64,000 bases of DNA from Rhodonellum psychrophilum GCM71 = DSM 17998 (GCF_000381545.1 NZ_KB906678.1:62001-126000); one strand, 5' to 3'; counted from the first letter of the stretch, positions 11,332 through 21,068 are shown. The notes: generated from the letters alone by a model not told the origin. A program made the numbers and translations.

Positions 11332-11454
11332 CTGTAAATATTTCTTGGATAATATACAAGATTTTCAGAAACTAAAAAGATTCTTGCTCCATTTTTGCCA
11401 AGTCGGAAGCCAAAGGCTATGATTGCGAACAATTTCCTTAAATAATAAAATGCA

Positions 11455-11485
11455 TTGGCACTTTTGCCAATAGTCGTTACCTTCG
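11455..11485 (+). promoter_or_regulatory. Bacteroidota-type promoter for the DUF4494 gene
   Basis: TTG at 11455-11457 is followed after 20 bp by TACCTTCG at 11478-11485, close to the -33 TTTG / -7 TAnnTTTG consensus of Bacteroidota housekeeping sigma factor. The start codon lies 28 bp downstream, giving a leader of about 20 nt. Confidence 0.55.
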
Positions 11486-11512
11486 CAAGGATAAATTTAA
11501 ATAAAGACAATA

Positions 11513-12133
11513 ATGAGAACCTGGTTTTTGTGTAAGGTAAAATATGCCAAAGAAAATGAGCAAGGCCTGCTCAAAAATGTTTCCGAGCAATATCTTGTAG
11601 ATGCCGTATCCTTCACGGAAGCAGAAGCAAGAATATACGACATGCTGGGATCGGTCATTCGCGGAGACTTCCAAGTGACCAATATCAGCAAAAGCAATAT
11701 TGTGGACGTTTTCTATTATGAAGATATCGATGTTTGGCACAAATGCAAAATCACCTATTTGGTGACAGATGCTGACAGCGGCAAAGAGAAAAAAGTAACA
11801 CAATTTATGTTGGTCACTGCCCATGATGTAAAAGAAGCCCATGAAAGGATTTTTGAGAGCTTGAACAATATGTTGGTGACTTTCCGTGTGCCGGAAATCG
11901 CGGAAAGCCCAATTGTGGAAATTTTCCCTTATGAGAAGGAGGACGAAGAATTATTGCCGCCTCCAGGCGCCAATCTCCGTCCAGTGAGTGAGGTTAAAGC
12001 TGAGCAAGAGAGAAGAGACCAAAACAGGGCTGAATTGGAAAGTGCCAGACTCCAAAAAGAATCGGAAGCAGAAGATGAGGATGATTTGGAAGTCGCCCAA
12101 AGATCTGAAGAAGACGAAGAAGACGAGTTTTAG
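11513..12133 (+). CDS. DUF4494 domain protein
   Basis: Uncharacterised Bacteroidota protein of 206 residues. The DUF4494 domain covers about residues 1-150 (MRTWFLCKVKYAKENEQGLL at the start, QYLVDAVSFTEAEARIYD, then VTQFMLVTAHDVKEAHERI), with an apparent duplication of a strand-helix unit: both halves contain a 'V..A.s..EA..RI...L' pattern. The C-terminal 45 residues are highly charged and low complexity (runs of Glu, Asp, Arg), probably disordered. No signal peptide or membrane segment. A strong intrinsic terminator follows directly, so it is monocistronic. No function is known. Confidence 0.9.
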   Translation: MRTWFLCKVKYAKENEQGLLKNVSEQYLVDAVSFTEAEARIYDMLGSVIRGDFQVTNISKSNIVDVFYYEDIDVWHKCKITYLVTDADSGKEKKVTQFMLVTAHDVKEAHERIFESLNNMLVTFRVPEIAESPIVEIFPYEKEDEELLPPPGANLRPVSEVKAEQERRDQNRAELESARLQKESEAEDEDDLEVAQRSEEDEEDEF

Positions 12134-12137
12134 ACAG

Positions 12138-12167
12138 AAGGAGGGCTTGGATTACCAAGCCCTCCTT
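12138..12167 (+). terminator. Intrinsic terminator after the DUF4494 gene
   Basis: Perfect 13-bp stem (12138-12150 with 12155-12167), tetraloop ATTA, followed by TTCTTTC. It starts 4 bp after the stop codon. Confidence 0.9.
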
Positions 12168-12215
12168 TTCTTTCCCATTCAATTTAAGAAAGGAAAATGT
12201 TTTTGGGAGGACAAG

Positions 12216-12824
12216 CTACTTTCTCAACTGGTTTTTGACCACAAATTCTATCAGTTCATCGACCGAAATCCCGGCCCTTTCGCTTGCATCGGCAATATCT
12301 TCCCGGCTTACCTGGGCGGCAAAAGCCTTATCCTTCAGCCTTTTTTTAACTCCCTTTACTTCCATTTCCTCATACCCCTGAGGGCGCATGATAGAATAAG
12401 CATGGACAAATCCTGACAATTCGTCAAAGGCATACAACATCTTGTCCATTTCCGTAGTGGGATCAACACCAAAATATCGCGGACCATGACTTGCGATCGC
12501 CTTGATGATCCGGGGATCAATTTTCCGTGCCTCCAATTCCTCAATGATTTTTCGACAATGATGATCCGGCCATTGATCCCAATCGGCATCATGCAGCAAT
12601 CCGGACAAATACCACATGTGTTGCGTCTCAGCATCGTATCCCTTGAATATTGCATAGGCCTTCATGAGATGCCCAACTTGCTTCATGTGAAAAACCAACT
12701 TCTCATTTTTCACCCAATCGGTCAGTAATGACATGCTTTCTGCATCATTCAATACATTTCCGAGATTTTCTTCCGAACCGAATTCCTTTCGGTTCAATGC
12801 ATGGCTAAATTCCATATTTGACAA
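12216..12824 (-). CDS. HD-domain metal-dependent phosphohydrolase
   Basis: A 202-residue HD-superfamily protein. The metal-binding His-Asp pair is in YLSGLLHDADWDQWPDHH, a helical segment with additional His downstream (ASHGPRYFG) and the final Asp in MLYAFDELSGFVHAY, the layout of HDIG-type hydrolases. Related proteins are annotated as predicted hydrolases; substrate (nucleotide or phosphoester) is unknown. It sits divergently to the PAS-domain gene with 93 bp between start codons, an AT-rich region that must hold both promoters. Confidence 0.88.
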   Translation of the reverse strand: MSNMEFSHALNRKEFGSEENLGNVLNDAESMSLLTDWVKNEKLVFHMKQVGHLMKAYAIFKGYDAETQHMWYLSGLLHDADWDQWPDHHCRKIIEELEARKIDPRIIKAIASHGPRYFGVDPTTEMDKMLYAFDELSGFVHAYSIMRPQGYEEMEVKGVKKRLKDKAFAAQVSREDIADASERAGISVDELIEFVVKNQLRK

Positions 12825-12917
12825 GGTGTTTTTATTTTAAACCCATTTTTATGTATTACAAATTATTTAATACGCATTTTATGGAAATTTTTGCAAAATT
12901 ATTTATAATTTTGCCTG

Positions 12918-13955
12918 GTGGAGAATAATTCAACTCTTTTGGCTTCAAACCTAAAACCCTTGATGGGTTCTGATTATTTTTACTTTGTCCAATTGAATGG
13001 AGAAGATAAAATAATTTTATCCAATGACAAATGGAGAAATCAATTATCCTTCCTCACTGATTCATTTGAAGGGCATTGCATTTCAGAATACATTTTTCAT
13101 AAGGATTTTTCAAACTTTCAGTTGCTGCTGAATGAAGCCAAAGAAAATAACAAAACCAGATTTAACCTTGATTTAAGGAAAATCAATTCCGAGGGGATTG
13201 ATTTTCACTGGACCCATTGGGAATTTTCTATTTCTAAAAATGAGTTAGGCACCTTTGAAGTATTGGGAATTGGGCACGATATTCAAAAAACGAACGAAAA
13301 AAATATAGATTTCCCGAATTTCATTCATGAGCATCAGGTCAAAAATGAAATTATGGAAGGTTTGTTCGAAGACAACCTGATGGGTTTTTGGATTTGGAAC
13401 TTAAAGGATTCCCAAGATCACCTCAGTTATTCCCTCAAATCCATGCTGGGATATGAACAAGGAACGGATAGCCTTAGTGACATCAAATGGCAAAAACATA
13501 TCCATCCATCTGATAAAAGAAAGGTCCGAGAACGGCTTAAGGTGCATTTCGAAAGTTTTGGCAAAACCCCCTTTCATTGTGAATTTCGGGTCCGATCATT
13601 GGATTTGAAAGATTTCTGGGTGATAGGTTATGGAAAAGTCATCAAATGGACTCTTGATGGAAAGCCACTCACCATGATTGGATGCTTTCTGGATACCTCC
13701 GAGAAGAAAAAATCCGAAGAGCTATTGGAAAAGCAAAGCAAATTCCTAAAGGACCTCACCTTCAACCAGTCACACATGATGCGCTCCAAACTTGCCAATA
13801 TTATGGGGATTTTAGAAGTGATGGACCCCAAAATGCAAAACGATGAAAATTCTGGATACCTTCACCTCATCCAAGAAGAAGCGAAAAAACTGGATGAGGT
13901 ACTTAAAAAAAGTATCTACAGCTCCAGTTCTTTCAATAGGGATGAAATAATTTAA
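12918..13955 (+). CDS. PAS-domain protein with a DHp-like helix and no kinase catalytic domain
   Basis: A 345-residue sensory protein. Two PAS folds are visible: residues about 18-125, weaker, and 145-262, ending in the PAC-like WTLDGKPLTMIGCFLDTSEKK. These lead into a helix with FLKDLTFNQSHMMRSKLANI (His286), which resembles the dimerisation/phosphoacceptor helix of Bacteroidota histidine kinases, then a second helix, and the protein stops at 345 without any HATPase_c domain. It may dimerise and act as a phosphotransfer partner or decoy (inference). Start GTG 12918; ATG 12963 is an alternative, and a TAATTTTG element at 12905-12912 would place transcription start near the GTG. Its stop overlaps the convergent cusB stop by 4 bp. 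Confidence 0.8.
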   Translation: MENNSTLLASNLKPLMGSDYFYFVQLNGEDKIILSNDKWRNQLSFLTDSFEGHCISEYIFHKDFSNFQLLLNEAKENNKTRFNLDLRKINSEGIDFHWTHWEFSISKNELGTFEVLGIGHDIQKTNEKNIDFPNFIHEHQVKNEIMEGLFEDNLMGFWIWNLKDSQDHLSYSLKSMLGYEQGTDSLSDIKWQKHIHPSDKRKVRERLKVHFESFGKTPFHCEFRVRSLDLKDFWVIGYGKVIKWTLDGKPLTMIGCFLDTSEKKKSEELLEKQSKFLKDLTFNQSHMMRSKLANIMGILEVMDPKMQNDENSGYLHLIQEEAKKLDEVLKKSIYSSSSFNRDEII

Positions 13956-15694
13956 TGTAGATGAATTGGCGCCACATTTTTGGGTTTTGCCCGATCCATT
14001 TCCGCCTTATACTCCCCCTTCACTTCCCCACAGGTCAGCATTGCCGCGCCAAAATATGGGTTTTTGATTTCTTTTTCCAAACTCAACCAATAAGCACCTT
14101 TGTCATTGTCTGCCATCGGACAATATTGCTTGTAGACTGAAGCCTCAGTTACCCCGAAATAATCGACGGATTCAATCATGCCATCCGATATTTTTTGAAA
14201 AAAAATTCTTTGGGTTGCCAAATCATCACTTTTTTTCAAATTTTCCAAATTGGTTTTCAACCCACCAAAAAGCGGCATCCAAACATCATGCGCATTTTTT
14301 TCCAACAAGGACATCTCCACTTTGAGCAAATTTGTCAAAAACTTGTCCGCTTGGGTCTGCGTTGCTCTAGGATCCGATTGGATCAAGACATCCTTTAGAA
14401 GAATATAAGTTTTCAAAACCTCCCCCAATTGATTTTTGAAAGCCTCAGGAACCTGAATTGTTTTAGAAACAGGCTTGCCCATCATGCTGTAATTCCCTCC
14501 CAATTGCGCTGCCGCATCAATGGAAAAAACACCATTGGTCACTACCTCCTCGCCTTCTTCCAATCCCGCAGCAATCAGATAACTTTCTCCAGCCCTCGGT
14601 CCCAAAGTCACTTCCCTCATTTCAAAAGCGGGCGCTTCTTTGTTTCCTTTTTGGATATACACCACCGACCGCTTCCCTGTCCAGAGGATCGCTGATTTGG
14701 GCACTATCAATCCGCCCATTGTTTCCACGCCAGAAGTTTTGATCAATCCATTGACAAACATTTCGGGTTTAAGCAACATCCCCGTATTTTTTGCTTCTGC
14801 CCTGATGGACAACGTTCGGGTGTTGGGATTCAACATAGGATCAATGTAGGAAACCTTGGCTGGAAATTCCCTTCCCGGAATTGCCTGTAATGTGAAGATC
14901 ACATTGTCTCCCACCTTGATCGCCGCCAAATCCGATTCATAAGCATCCAGCAAAACCCAAACACTGCTCAAATCCACAATCTCAAACAAAACTGTCCCTC
15001 TGTTGACAAAATCCCCCATGGAGATATTTCTGGAAACAACCACTCCGGAAGCCTCAGAAAAAATATCGAATTGGGTCTGAACCTCGTTTTTTTGCTCCAT
15101 CGCTGATATCTGTGCATCAGACATTTTCCATAATCTCAATTTCTCTTTCGCCGCTTCATAAAGCAGCGGATTGGAAGCTTTCATTTTGGCGGTTTCCAGT
15201 AGTTCTTTCTGGGCATTCACCAAGTCAGGGGAATAGATTGTGGCCAGTTTCTGCCCCTTCTTGATTTCCTGACCGGTAAAATTCACATACAATTGATCGA
15301 TGCGTCCGGAATAGTTTGCGGCGAGATTATAGATGCGCTGTTCATCCGCTTTGATTTTACCGGTCAAACGAATTTGATTTTCCGCATTCCCCGATTTTAC
15401 CCGAGTAGTCATCACGTTGGAGAGGGCCGCTGCTTCAGCTGTCATTTCAAAAATGTAAGGATCTCCTCCTGATGCTCCTTGACTTAAAGGAGTAAGCGCC
15501 ATTCCACAAATCGGGCATTGGCCGGGTTCATTCTGGCGGATCTGTGGATGCATCGAACAAGTATATACTGTTCCATCTTCTGCGATATGCTCGTGGGTTT
15601 CGGCCCCACCATTTCCCCGGATCATCCAGCCAATAACTCCGCCAAAAAAAAGGCAGCCCAGGACAATCACTATAATATTTTTTTGATTTACCAT
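13952..15694 (-). CDS. cusB: CusB-type periplasmic adaptor of Cu/Ag RND efflux
   Basis: Membrane-fusion protein of a heavy-metal RND pump, 580 residues. After an N-terminal membrane anchor (7-25) comes a heavy-metal-binding domain with YTCSMHPQI and GQCPICGMAL (residues 44-68), then barrel-sandwich and beta-barrel parts (SGRIDQLYVNFTGQEIKKGQ, GDFVNRGTVLFEIVDLSSVW), and a C-terminal DUF3347 domain (about 425-570) with a second Cys/Met/His site: YKQYCPMADNDKGAYWLS and NPYFGAAMLTCGEV. Two extra metal sites suggest that it binds and hands copper to the pump. It is the last gene of cusA-cusC-cusB, 29 bp after cusC. Confidence 0.93.
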   Translation of the reverse strand: MVNQKNIIVIVLGCLFFGGVIGWMIRGNGGAETHEHIAEDGTVYTCSMHPQIRQNEPGQCPICGMALTPLSQGASGGDPYIFEMTAEAAALSNVMTTRVKSGNAENQIRLTGKIKADEQRIYNLAANYSGRIDQLYVNFTGQEIKKGQKLATIYSPDLVNAQKELLETAKMKASNPLLYEAAKEKLRLWKMSDAQISAMEQKNEVQTQFDIFSEASGVVVSRNISMGDFVNRGTVLFEIVDLSSVWVLLDAYESDLAAIKVGDNVIFTLQAIPGREFPAKVSYIDPMLNPNTRTLSIRAEAKNTGMLLKPEMFVNGLIKTSGVETMGGLIVPKSAILWTGKRSVVYIQKGNKEAPAFEMREVTLGPRAGESYLIAAGLEEGEEVVTNGVFSIDAAAQLGGNYSMMGKPVSKTIQVPEAFKNQLGEVLKTYILLKDVLIQSDPRATQTQADKFLTNLLKVEMSLLEKNAHDVWMPLFGGLKTNLENLKKSDDLATQRIFFQKISDGMIESVDYFGVTEASVYKQYCPMADNDKGAYWLSLEKEIKNPYFGAAMLTCGEVKGEYKAEMDRAKPKNVAPIHLH

Positions 15695-15723
15695 GATTTC
15701 GGTTTTTAATAATATTTATTCAA

Positions 15724-17196
15724 TCAATAGCCCAATAATTGTTCGATTTCTGCATAGCCCATATACTGTTCGATGATCGTATTGGCGAGGCTCAACCGAT
15801 AATCCAGCAGTTCCCTCTGGACCGTAAGAATTTCCTCAAAGGAACTGCTTTCGGTCGCATAGGCGGTGATCATGATTTCCAGTGTTTGTTGGGTCAATGC
15901 TATCTGCTCCATTAGCAATTCCACCCTCAGTTCCGTATTCCGAATATCCTTGGTGATTTCTTCCACCTGTACCGTCAAGGTATTTTCGATATCTTCCTTT
16001 TGAAGCGCATTGGATTCCCTCCAAATAATAGCTTCCTTTTCCATTGCCTTGAATTTTTTCCTATAGATGGGAAGACTTAAGGTAACCATTGGCATGACCA
16101 TGTTTTGGCCCATTCCACTGGGCATATATCCCATTCCATCCATCCCCCCTATTGTTCCCGATTCGGGTCGGGGTGTAAAAACCATATAATTGACCCCTAA
16201 ACCAAACATTGGCTTTCCCTCCAATTTAGCCATTTCCGCTTGCTTGCGATAAGCCAGACCTTCGGCCTCAAGCATTTTCACCATCGGATTATTCACCAAG
16301 ACACTATCCAGAAAGGCTTCCGCATCGAGAGACAAAACCTTGGCTAACATCTCGCTTTCCAGCTCAACTACCGTCTTGGGCGCCTGATTGAGGAGAGAAT
16401 TGAACCTGGAGATCAAAGGAGGGCGATTGGCTTCCAACTGTCTCAACTCACTTTCCAATGCCTTGATCTGGATCTGCAGCCGAAGGACATCCGTCAACTT
16501 CCCCGAACCACTGCTCGCCCCCATGCTTGTCATTCCCGTAGAGGAGGATGAGCTGGAGGCAGGGGCATTTGCCGCACCACCACCCATCCCCATTCCAGAT
16601 CCGGAAGTGCTGCCCACGCTGGAATCTGCTTTCTTGACCGCCCCAGAAACCGATGCGGCGGCTTGTCCCACATTCCCTCCTTGATATTTGATGATGGCCA
16701 AGCGCTCCATGGTTTGAAGGATTTCCAAATTGTCCCTATTGGCCTTCATTTCAAATTCCAATTGGTGAATTTGGTAATACGTAGCTTTCACCTGGTAAAC
16801 CAGCAAATTTCTTCCGGTTCTAAATTCCTCGTATTTGGCCTGCGCCATCAGCGTAGCTTCATCTTTTTGGGTCCTCAGCATTCCAAACCAGGGAAACATC
16901 TGCATCAATGAAATTTCCGTCCTCTGATTTCCCATCAAAGTTTCCATAGGCTTTAAAAAAACTCCCATGGTCAGTTCCGGGTTTGACAAGCTTCCTACCT
17001 GATTCACTTTTTCCAAAGCCGCCTGATATTGGGTAAAGGAAGCTTTCACTGCAGGATTTTGGTCGGACGCCAACTGGATATAAGTATCCAGTTTGGTTTG
17101 ACCAACGACGGGTATGTTAAAGCCGAAAAGGAAAATGACCCATGCAAGTCCAAAGTAACCGAAGGATTTCATTGCGTTTGGTTTTATTCGTCTCAT
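15724..17196 (-). CDS. cusC: TolC-family outer-membrane channel of the Cus system
   Basis: Outer-membrane efflux protein, 490 residues, with a signal peptide (about 1-32). Two OEP repeats are recognisable. Unusual is an insertion at about residues 175-240 made of Ser, Gly, Ala and Met (GSGMGMGGGAAN, then a Ser run and TGMTSMGASSGSG) between helices of the first repeat, and a second Met-rich stretch, GMDGMGYMPSGMGQNMVMPM, before the next beta segment. Met-rich segments often bind Cu(I), so they may pick up metal (inference). Its start overlaps the cusA stop (ATGA type), showing coupling. Confidence 0.88.
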   Translation of the reverse strand: MRRIKPNAMKSFGYFGLAWVIFLFGFNIPVVGQTKLDTYIQLASDQNPAVKASFTQYQAALEKVNQVGSLSNPELTMGVFLKPMETLMGNQRTEISLMQMFPWFGMLRTQKDEATLMAQAKYEEFRTGRNLLVYQVKATYYQIHQLEFEMKANRDNLEILQTMERLAIIKYQGGNVGQAAASVSGAVKKADSSVGSTSGSGMGMGGGAANAPASSSSSSTGMTSMGASSGSGKLTDVLRLQIQIKALESELRQLEANRPPLISRFNSLLNQAPKTVVELESEMLAKVLSLDAEAFLDSVLVNNPMVKMLEAEGLAYRKQAEMAKLEGKPMFGLGVNYMVFTPRPESGTIGGMDGMGYMPSGMGQNMVMPMVTLSLPIYRKKFKAMEKEAIIWRESNALQKEDIENTLTVQVEEITKDIRNTELRVELLMEQIALTQQTLEIMITAYATESSSFEEILTVQRELLDYRLSLANTIIEQYMGYAEIEQLLGY

Positions 17197-20100
17197 AACT
17201 CTTCTTTTTTTAATTTGAACTCCATGTACTTTCCAAACAGCACTGGGACAATGAATAGTGAAACCAAGGCAATTGACATCCCGCCAAATGCAGGGATCGC
17301 CATTGGGATCATGATATCAGAACCCCTTCCAGTACTCGTCAAGATAGGCAAGAGGGCAAGAATAGTCGTTGCGGTGGTCATCAAACAGGGTCTTACTCTT
17401 TTTAAACCTGCGGCAATGACCGCCTTTTTGATTTCTGATTTATTCTCCGGTTGTCTTTTGTCGAAACTCTGTTTCAAATAGGTCCCCATCACCACTCCAT
17501 CATCGGTCGCAATCCCAAAAAGGGCGATAAACCCTACCCAAACGGCCACGCTTAGGTTGTAGGATTTCATTTGAAAAAGCTCCCGCATGTTGGTCCCTAA
17601 AATATTGAAGTCAAAGAACCAACCTTGTCCATAAAGCCAAAGCATCAAAAACCCTCCAGAAAATGCCATGGCGATGGCCGTGAAAATCATCAGCGCCAAT
17701 GCAGTTGATTTGAACTGGAAATACAAGATCAGGAAGATGATAATCAAGCAAAGGGGAACGACCACAGCCAATCGCTTCTCTGCGCGCACCTGATTTTCAT
17801 AACTTCCGGAAAACACATAACTGACTCCTGCCGGAACTTCCAATCCACCATTTTCAATTTCATACTTGATCATTCTTTGGGCATCTTCCACCACGGTAAC
17901 TTCAGCAAAACCATCCCTTTTGTCAAATAGCACATAGCCAAGCAGGAAAGTATTTTCTCCCCGGATCATCATCGGACCGGGCCTGTAGGTGATTTCGGCG
18001 ATTTGGCCAAGAGGAATCTGGGATCCCATAGGGGTATTGACCAAAATCTGTTTCAGTGTTTCGGGATCATCCCGGAATTCCCTTGCATATCGCGCCCTGA
18101 TCACGTAGCGTTCCCTTCCTTCCACAGTAGTACTCAAGGCCATACCGCCAACAGCTACTTCGATAAATTCTTGAACATCGGCCACATTGAGTCCATACCT
18201 TCCCAAGGCATCCCTGTCCAATTCAATTTCCAGATAAGGCTTGCCTAGAGAACGGTCCGCAAATACCGCCTCAGCCTTGACCGAAGGCACCTCTTTCAAA
18301 ATATTTTCCAGTTTCAAACTGAATTGCTCAATGGTTTCCAAATCGGGACCATATACCTTCATCCCCATGGGTGCACGCATACCTGTTTGCAACATGACCA
18401 GCCGGGTCTCTATGGGCTGAAGCTTCGGAGCGGAAGTCACTCCCGGAAGATTGGAAGTCTTCGCTTGAATTTCATCCCAGATGTCGTTGGGAGATTGAAT
18501 TTGATCCCTCCATTGCCTAAAATACTGACCTTTTTTGGGGTCGGGTAAAAGATGGTTTTCTATTTTTCTCAGAATAGATTTGGTCGTTGATTCAGCCATC
18601 GGTGAATTTTCGGCATCCATGATGACACCATTTTTTCGATCATAAAACCATTCCTCTCCTTCCAGATTCAAATGATAGTACCCCTCTCGGTTGACTTTGA
18701 ACCGGAGTTTTCGCGCTTCCGTATCCTGGATGTATTCGGTCTTGTAATTGATGATATTTTCATACATGGACATCGGGGCCGGATCCAAGGGGCTTTCTGC
18801 ACGTCCGGCTTTGCCGACGACCATCTCCACTTCCGGGATCGCCTGCACCAACATGTCCAATTGCTTCAAGGTCTGCATGTTGGCCTCCACACCGGAATGG
18901 GGCATCGTCGTGGGCATCAGTAAAAAGGAACCCTCATTTAAGGCCGGCATGAATTCTTTCCCCATTCCGGGAAAAGAATGGGATAAATTCGACCATCCCG
19001 ATGTAGTTCTAATATTCGTTCCAACTTGGTCAAAACCAGTGGCTACAAATCCAAATATTTTTCCAAATCCCAGCCAAATGTTCAAGCCTATAAAAATGAT
19101 CAATACAGGAATGGCAAGGAATATTTTGGCATTGTCCAGGCACCATGCTAGAATATTTTCATAAAATCGGATAAAAAGACTAAATATTCCGAGGACCAAA
19201 CCAATGACAAGACCAATGAAAACAAAATTGGTGAATGCAGATTGACTCAATCCCAAAGGCCTCCATTCATAGGCCAGCAGAAACGCAACCGCCACAACCG
19301 AAATCGCTACGGCCACCCAAGCTTTGTATCTGCCATTATAGGTTTTTTCTGGAAAATAAGCATGGATCAAATAGTTCAGACCAAAGGCGATCAAGACCAA
19401 TCCAGCCCAAGGAAAAAAGAACAAAAGAATACCTCCCGCCAAAACCATGAGGCCATTCAAACTGCCTTTGAGCTTGTCGGATTTGATCCGAGAAGAAAAC
19501 AACCAGTGGGCAAAAGCCGGCATAATCACCAAAGTAAAAATCAAGGCAGCGACCAAGGCAAAGGTTTTTGTGAAGGCCAAAGGCCCAAATAGCTTCCCTT
19601 CGGCAGCTTGAAGGGTGAATACCGGGAGAAAACTAACAATAGTAGTCATCACAGCCGTGACAATGGCGGAGGCAACTTCGGTGGTGGCCTCGTAAATGAC
19701 TTCCATCTTGGATTTGCCGGGATAGGCTTCTTCCAGATGGCGCAGAATATTTTCACTGAGGATAATCCCCAGATCCACCATCGTCCCAATGGCGATCGCA
19801 ATACCGGAAAGCGCAACAATATTGGCATCCACACCAACATATTTCATCATGATGAAACACATCAAAACCGCCAAGGGAAGCAATGCCGAAATCAATAACG
19901 AAGCACGAAGGTTAAAGACCATCACCATGATGACGATGATCGTGATGAGAATTTGAAGGCTGATCGCCTCACTTAAGGTATTCAATGTTTCCTTAATCAA
20001 TCCCGATCGATCATAAAAAGGCACGATCGTAACCTTGGAAATGGTCCCATCTTCCAAAATTTTGCGTGGAAGACCGGGAGAAATTTCCTCGATTTTGGAT

Positions 20101-21068
20101 TTGATCGCCTCGATGACTTCCAATGGATTGTCCCCATAGCGGGCGACAACCACACCCCCTACGGTTTCTGCTCCCCCTTTGTCCAAAATTGCCCGCTCTG
20201 CCCTACTGGCAGGGCCAATATTCACTTTGGCGATGTCCCTGATTTTGAGCGGAACGTTTTCGGTGACCTTGACCACGGCGGATTCAATGTCCTCCAATGA
20301 CTTCACATAACCCAAGCCACGCACAATGTATTCGACCTGATTGATTTCCATGGTGTTGGCACCGACATCCAAATTGGATTGGCGAATGGCATTCATGACC
20401 TCCATCATCGTTACATTATTGGCCTTCATGGCGCTGGGATCCAGATCGACTTGGTATTCCTTTACCTGACCACCGATACTGGCCACTTCTGCTACGCCTT
20501 TGGTTCCGGCAAGTCCATAGCGGACATAAAAATCCTGAATGCTTCGAAGCTCATGTAAATCCCAGCCTCCTGCGGGATTTCCTTTTTCATCCCGGCCTTC
20601 CAGGGTATAGAAATAAACTTGCCCCAACCCTGTAGCATCTGGCCCCAATTTGGGCTGGACACCGTCAGGCAGCAAGCCAGAAGGAAGTGAGTTTAGCTTT
20701 TCTAAAATCCTCGACCGACTCCAGTAAAACTCTATATCCTCCTCGAAAATGAGATAAATGGAACTGAACCCGAACATGGAGGTGCTTCTGATGGATTTGA
20801 CACCAGGCATTCCCAAAAGGGCGGTGGTCATTGGATAGGTAATCTGATCCTCCACATCTTGGGGGGAACGCCCCATCCATTCAGTGAAGACAATCTGTTG
20901 GTTTTCTCCGATATCCGGGATCGCATCCACAGGAACAGGGTCATTGGGAAGGAAGCCTGTATCCCATTTAAATGGCGCAACGACGATTCCCCAAAGCACA
21001 ATGAGTACCAAGAGGATCACTGTCACCAGCTTGTTTACGAGGAAAAATTTGATAATGGCGTTTAGCAT
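17193..21068 (-). CDS. cusA: CusA-type heavy-metal RND efflux permease
   Basis: Inner-membrane proton-driven pump of the HME-RND group, 1291 residues, against about 1040 for E. coli CusA. Typical features: PVDAIPDIGENQQIV in the first porter region, GTMVDLGIILSENILRHLEE in TM4 with the proton-relay Asp/Glu, and GKAGRAESPLDPAPMSMYE in the second half. The excess length comes from a hydrophobic insertion at about 536-632 that adds three or four predicted membrane segments and from an insertion at about 780-880 in the second porter region. Expected substrates are Cu(I)/Ag(I), because the adaptor carries Cu-type domains. First gene of the cusACB operon. Confidence 0.93.
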   Translation of the reverse strand: MLNAIIKFFLVNKLVTVILLVLIVLWGIVVAPFKWDTGFLPNDPVPVDAIPDIGENQQIVFTEWMGRSPQDVEDQITYPMTTALLGMPGVKSIRSTSMFGFSSIYLIFEEDIEFYWSRSRILEKLNSLPSGLLPDGVQPKLGPDATGLGQVYFYTLEGRDEKGNPAGGWDLHELRSIQDFYVRYGLAGTKGVAEVASIGGQVKEYQVDLDPSAMKANNVTMMEVMNAIRQSNLDVGANTMEINQVEYIVRGLGYVKSLEDIESAVVKVTENVPLKIRDIAKVNIGPASRAERAILDKGGAETVGGVVVARYGDNPLEVIEAIKSKIEEISPGLPRKILEDGTISKVTIVPFYDRSGLIKETLNTLSEAISLQILITIIVIMVMVFNLRASLLISALLPLAVLMCFIMMKYVGVDANIVALSGIAIAIGTMVDLGIILSENILRHLEEAYPGKSKMEVIYEATTEVASAIVTAVMTTIVSFLPVFTLQAAEGKLFGPLAFTKTFALVAALIFTLVIMPAFAHWLFSSRIKSDKLKGSLNGLMVLAGGILLFFFPWAGLVLIAFGLNYLIHAYFPEKTYNGRYKAWVAVAISVVAVAFLLAYEWRPLGLSQSAFTNFVFIGLVIGLVLGIFSLFIRFYENILAWCLDNAKIFLAIPVLIIFIGLNIWLGFGKIFGFVATGFDQVGTNIRTTSGWSNLSHSFPGMGKEFMPALNEGSFLLMPTTMPHSGVEANMQTLKQLDMLVQAIPEVEMVVGKAGRAESPLDPAPMSMYENIINYKTEYIQDTEARKLRFKVNREGYYHLNLEGEEWFYDRKNGVIMDAENSPMAESTTKSILRKIENHLLPDPKKGQYFRQWRDQIQSPNDIWDEIQAKTSNLPGVTSAPKLQPIETRLVMLQTGMRAPMGMKVYGPDLETIEQFSLKLENILKEVPSVKAEAVFADRSLGKPYLEIELDRDALGRYGLNVADVQEFIEVAVGGMALSTTVEGRERYVIRARYAREFRDDPETLKQILVNTPMGSQIPLGQIAEITYRPGPMMIRGENTFLLGYVLFDKRDGFAEVTVVEDAQRMIKYEIENGGLEVPAGVSYVFSGSYENQVRAEKRLAVVVPLCLIIIFLILYFQFKSTALALMIFTAIAMAFSGGFLMLWLYGQGWFFDFNILGTNMRELFQMKSYNLSVAVWVGFIALFGIATDDGVVMGTYLKQSFDKRQPENKSEIKKAVIAAGLKRVRPCLMTTATTILALLPILTSTGRGSDIMIPMAIPAFGGMSIALVSLFIVPVLFGKYMEFKLKKEEL

